Shown: positions 13,459-14,614 of the stretch, piece after piece | Position numbering within the stretch: position 1 is the stretch's first letter | How the letters are laid out: the number at the start of each line of letters is the position of its first letter | Assembly: GCA_021152595.1 (NCBI GenBank) | Contig: JAGKVC010000071.1 | Coordinates: forward strand, 1-14,614 | Length of the DNA: 14,614 nt | Reading direction: 5' to 3' | Source of the DNA: Clostridia bacterium | GTDB taxonomy: Bacteria > Bacillota > Clostridia > Oscillospirales > Ruminococcaceae | The notes under the pieces: model-generated | The model's input: only the letters and a program-made list of their open reading frames with translations | Told to the model about the DNA's origin: nothing | Databases searched by the model: none | Program-made: the position numbers and the translations under genes

Positions 13459-13707
13459 GTGTATCAGACAGAAATGGTATGTGCGCAGGAGATTCACTTT
13501 CATCTGGAAGATGATGTCGTGACGCAGATCGCCTTTATCGGCGGATGCAACGGCAATCTCAAAGCAATCTCCAAGCTCGTGGACGGCTGGACCGTCTCAC
13601 AGATCGAAGAAAAGCTGCTCGGGAATACCTGCGGCAGACGCCCCACATCCTGCGCGGATCAGCTCGCAAAGGCTGTCCGGCAGGCTTATGAACAAGCTAA
13701 CGCCTAA
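13459..13707 (+). CDS. TSCPD domain-containing protein (TIGR03905 type)
   Basis: A small 82-residue protein of the TSCPD family. The domain is related to a C-terminal module of class II ribonucleotide reductases, and the stand-alone form is common in Clostridia but of unknown role. Typical features are present: VCAQEI (7-12), FIGGCNGNLKAISKLVDG (26-43), and CGRRPTSCADQLAKAV (58-73), where the signature reads TSCAD rather than TSCPD. Cysteines at 8, 30, 58 and 65 could bind metal or act as redox thiols. The start is a GTG 8 nt after the peroxidase stop; the nearest good ribosome site (AAAGGAG at 13435) is too far away, so translation is probably coupled to the peroxidase. Its place behind a peroxidase suggests a thiol or redox role, as inference. 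Confidence 0.85.
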   Translation: MYQTEMVCAQEIHFHLEDDVVTQIAFIGGCNGNLKAISKLVDGWTVSQIEEKLLGNTCGRRPTSCADQLAKAVRQAYEQANA

Positions 13708-13715
13708 CCGAATAT

Positions 13716-13758
13716 CACATGCCGGATCCTGTTCCTTTTCGGGCAGGATCCGCAGGTG
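13716..13758 (+). repeat. Long imperfect hairpin between the TSCPD gene and ohrR
   Basis: CGGATCCTG (13723-13731) and CAGGATCCG (13744-13752) pair perfectly around a 12-nt loop. The outer parts CACATG and CAGGTG extend the stem with one mismatch and a bulge. There is no T-tract after it, so it is more likely an mRNA-processing or attenuation structure than a full terminator. No separate promoter for ohrR is visible after it. Confidence 0.5.
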
Positions 13759-13794
13759 CGTTATCAGGTTCTTCGCAATAAAGGAGTGAACCGC

Positions 13795-14250
13795 ATGTCA
13801 GAACAACATTATGAACAACTGAAACTTGAGAATCAGCTTTGTTTTCCGCTCTATGCCTGCTCGAGAGAGGTCATCAAAAAATACCGCCCCTATCTCGATG
13901 AGATCGGGCTGACCTATACGCAGTATGTCGCCATGATGGTCTTCTGGGAGGAGGATGCGATCTCCGTCAAGGAGCTCGGCAGGCGGCTCTATCTCGATTC
14001 CGGCACGCTGACACCCGTGCTGAAAAGTCTCGAGCAGAAGGGCTATATCACACGCCGCAGAAGTGCCGAGGATGAGCGCGTTCTCATCGCCGCCCTGACA
14101 TCCGAGGGGCGCGCTTTGCAGGATGCCGCCGCGAAAATCCCTCAGCAGATCGGCGGCTGTATCCCGATGCAGCCCGAGGACGCTTTCCTGCTGCATAAGC
14201 TGCTCTATAAATTGCTGCACAGCATCGAACCGCATGCCGAAAGGGAGTGA
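13795..14250 (+). CDS. ohrR: Organic hydroperoxide-sensing MarR-family repressor OhrR
   Basis: A 151-residue MarR-type repressor that closely matches B. subtilis OhrR. The peroxide-sensing Cys16 sits in KLENQLCFPLY (10-20), equivalent to Cys15 of B. subtilis OhrR. The tyrosines that hold it (Y30 and Y41, equal to Y29 and Y40) are conserved. The winged helix includes LGRRLYLDSGTLTPVLKSLE (61-80) and TRRRSAEDERV (86-96). A further Cys122 lies 106 residues after Cys16, almost the spacing of the Cys22-Cys127 pair in Xanthomonas OhrR, so this may be a two-cysteine type. C22 is also present. The start is the ATG after AAAGGAG, not the upstream ATG at 13756. It lies behind the peroxidase and TSCPD genes and probably represses them through the palindrome at 12868-12884. 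Confidence 0.92.
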   Translation: MSEQHYEQLKLENQLCFPLYACSREVIKKYRPYLDEIGLTYTQYVAMMVFWEEDAISVKELGRRLYLDSGTLTPVLKSLEQKGYITRRRSAEDERVLIAALTSEGRALQDAAAKIPQQIGGCIPMQPEDAFLLHKLLYKLLHSIEPHAERE

Positions 14251-14256
14251 CACTGA

Positions 14257-14614
14257 ATGACAACGCAGCAGCTTACTTATGTCATTGCCGTTGCGGAATG
14301 CCAGAGCATCTCCAAGGCGGCTGAAAAGCTCTATGTAACGCAGCCCTCGCTCAGTCAGTATATCCACAGCATCGAAAAGCAGCTCGGCATGAAGCTCTTT
14401 GACCGCTCGCTGACGCCGATCCGCCTGACCGATGCCGGAAAGCTCTATGTCGAATGGGCGCGCAAGATCCTCGCAATGGAAGAAAGCATGAACAATGCGA
14501 TGTCTGACCTGATGGGACTCGAGACGGGCTCCGTCCGGATCGGTGCGTCGCCGTTCCGCGTGCGCTGCCTGCTTGCAAGAAGCATTGCATCGTTCCACGC
14601 AAAATATCCCAATA
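14257..14614 (+). CDS. LysR-family transcriptional regulator (C-terminus cut by window edge)
   Basis: The first 119 residues of a LysR-type regulator; the frame is open to the window end. The N-terminal winged HTH is complete: MTTQQLTYVIAVAECQSISK (1-20) followed by AAEKLYVTQPSLSQYIHSIEKQLG (21-44) and LFDRSLTPIRLTDAG (47-61). The linker helix follows, and the effector-binding domain begins with GSVRIGAS (91-98). The ATG is 6 nt after the ohrR stop, with AAGGGAG in the end of ohrR, so the two are probably co-transcribed. The effector and targets cannot be judged because most of the sensing domain is missing. Confidence 0.92.
   Translation, partial: MTTQQLTYVIAVAECQSISKAAEKLYVTQPSLSQYIHSIEKQLGMKLFDRSLTPIRLTDAGKLYVEWARKILAMEESMNNAMSDLMGLETGSVRIGASPFRVRCLLARSIASFHAKYPN

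Noticed and set aside
13756..13794. An upstream ATG adding 13 residues to OhrR
   Set aside because: AAAGGAG lies just before the ATG at 13795, and the known OhrR N-terminus aligns from there.
13798..14598. A 266-codon minus-strand frame opposite ohrR and the LysR gene
   Set aside because: It runs antisense to two clear regulators with conserved motifs; a composition artefact.

Overview
The window looks like ordinary chromosome of an anaerobic, moderately GC-rich Firmicute, most likely Clostridia of the Ruminococcus/Oscillospiraceae type. This is inferred from AGGAGG-type ribosome sites, sigma-A promoters with 17-bp spacers, short intrinsic terminators, MreC/MreD, a DtxR-type regulator with FeoAB, and a TSCPD protein. 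There is no integrase, transposase, CRISPR array, rRNA or tRNA, and no clear sign of a transferred island. Two genes run off the window ends: an anti-sigma-like protein at the left and a LysR regulator at the right.

Left part (1-5550). An ECF sigma factor and a membrane protein that is probably its anti-sigma factor read leftwards and overlap at ATGA. A 371-bp intergenic region holds divergent promoters and two inverted arrays of a 7-bp repeat. From there a rightward operon starts: a four-helix membrane protein of unknown function, the tRNA methyltransferase TrmO, a DtxR-family metalloregulator, and MreC and MreD of the rod-shape complex. It ends at a bidirectional terminator. mreB and the PBP2 gene are not here.

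Middle (5630-9100). Two leftward genes follow: glmU (UDP-GlcNAc synthesis) and, downstream of it, a lipoprotein with seven 26-residue DUF285 (BspA-like) repeats. Divergent from glmU is a TetR regulator whose promoter carries a 21-bp imperfect palindrome.

Right part (9130-14614). A close match to the DtxR/IdeR iron box precedes feoA-feoB. The DtxR-type protein in the left operon has the Cys-x2-Glu-His signature of iron-sensing members, so the window may hold both halves of an iron circuit. After the feoB terminator, a 350-bp spacer contains three diverged copies of a promoter module, two with covarying hairpins; the last probably drives an aldo/keto reductase. The final block is a likely peroxide-stress unit: a strong promoter with a palindromic operator, a glutathione-peroxidase-like thiol peroxidase, a TSCPD protein, an OhrR regulator with the sensing cysteine, and a LysR regulator.

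I found no clearly new multi-gene system. The most interesting items are the iron circuit with its variant FeoB, the OhrR-peroxidase-TSCPD cluster, the covarying promoter-hairpin repeats, and the inverted heptamer arrays.
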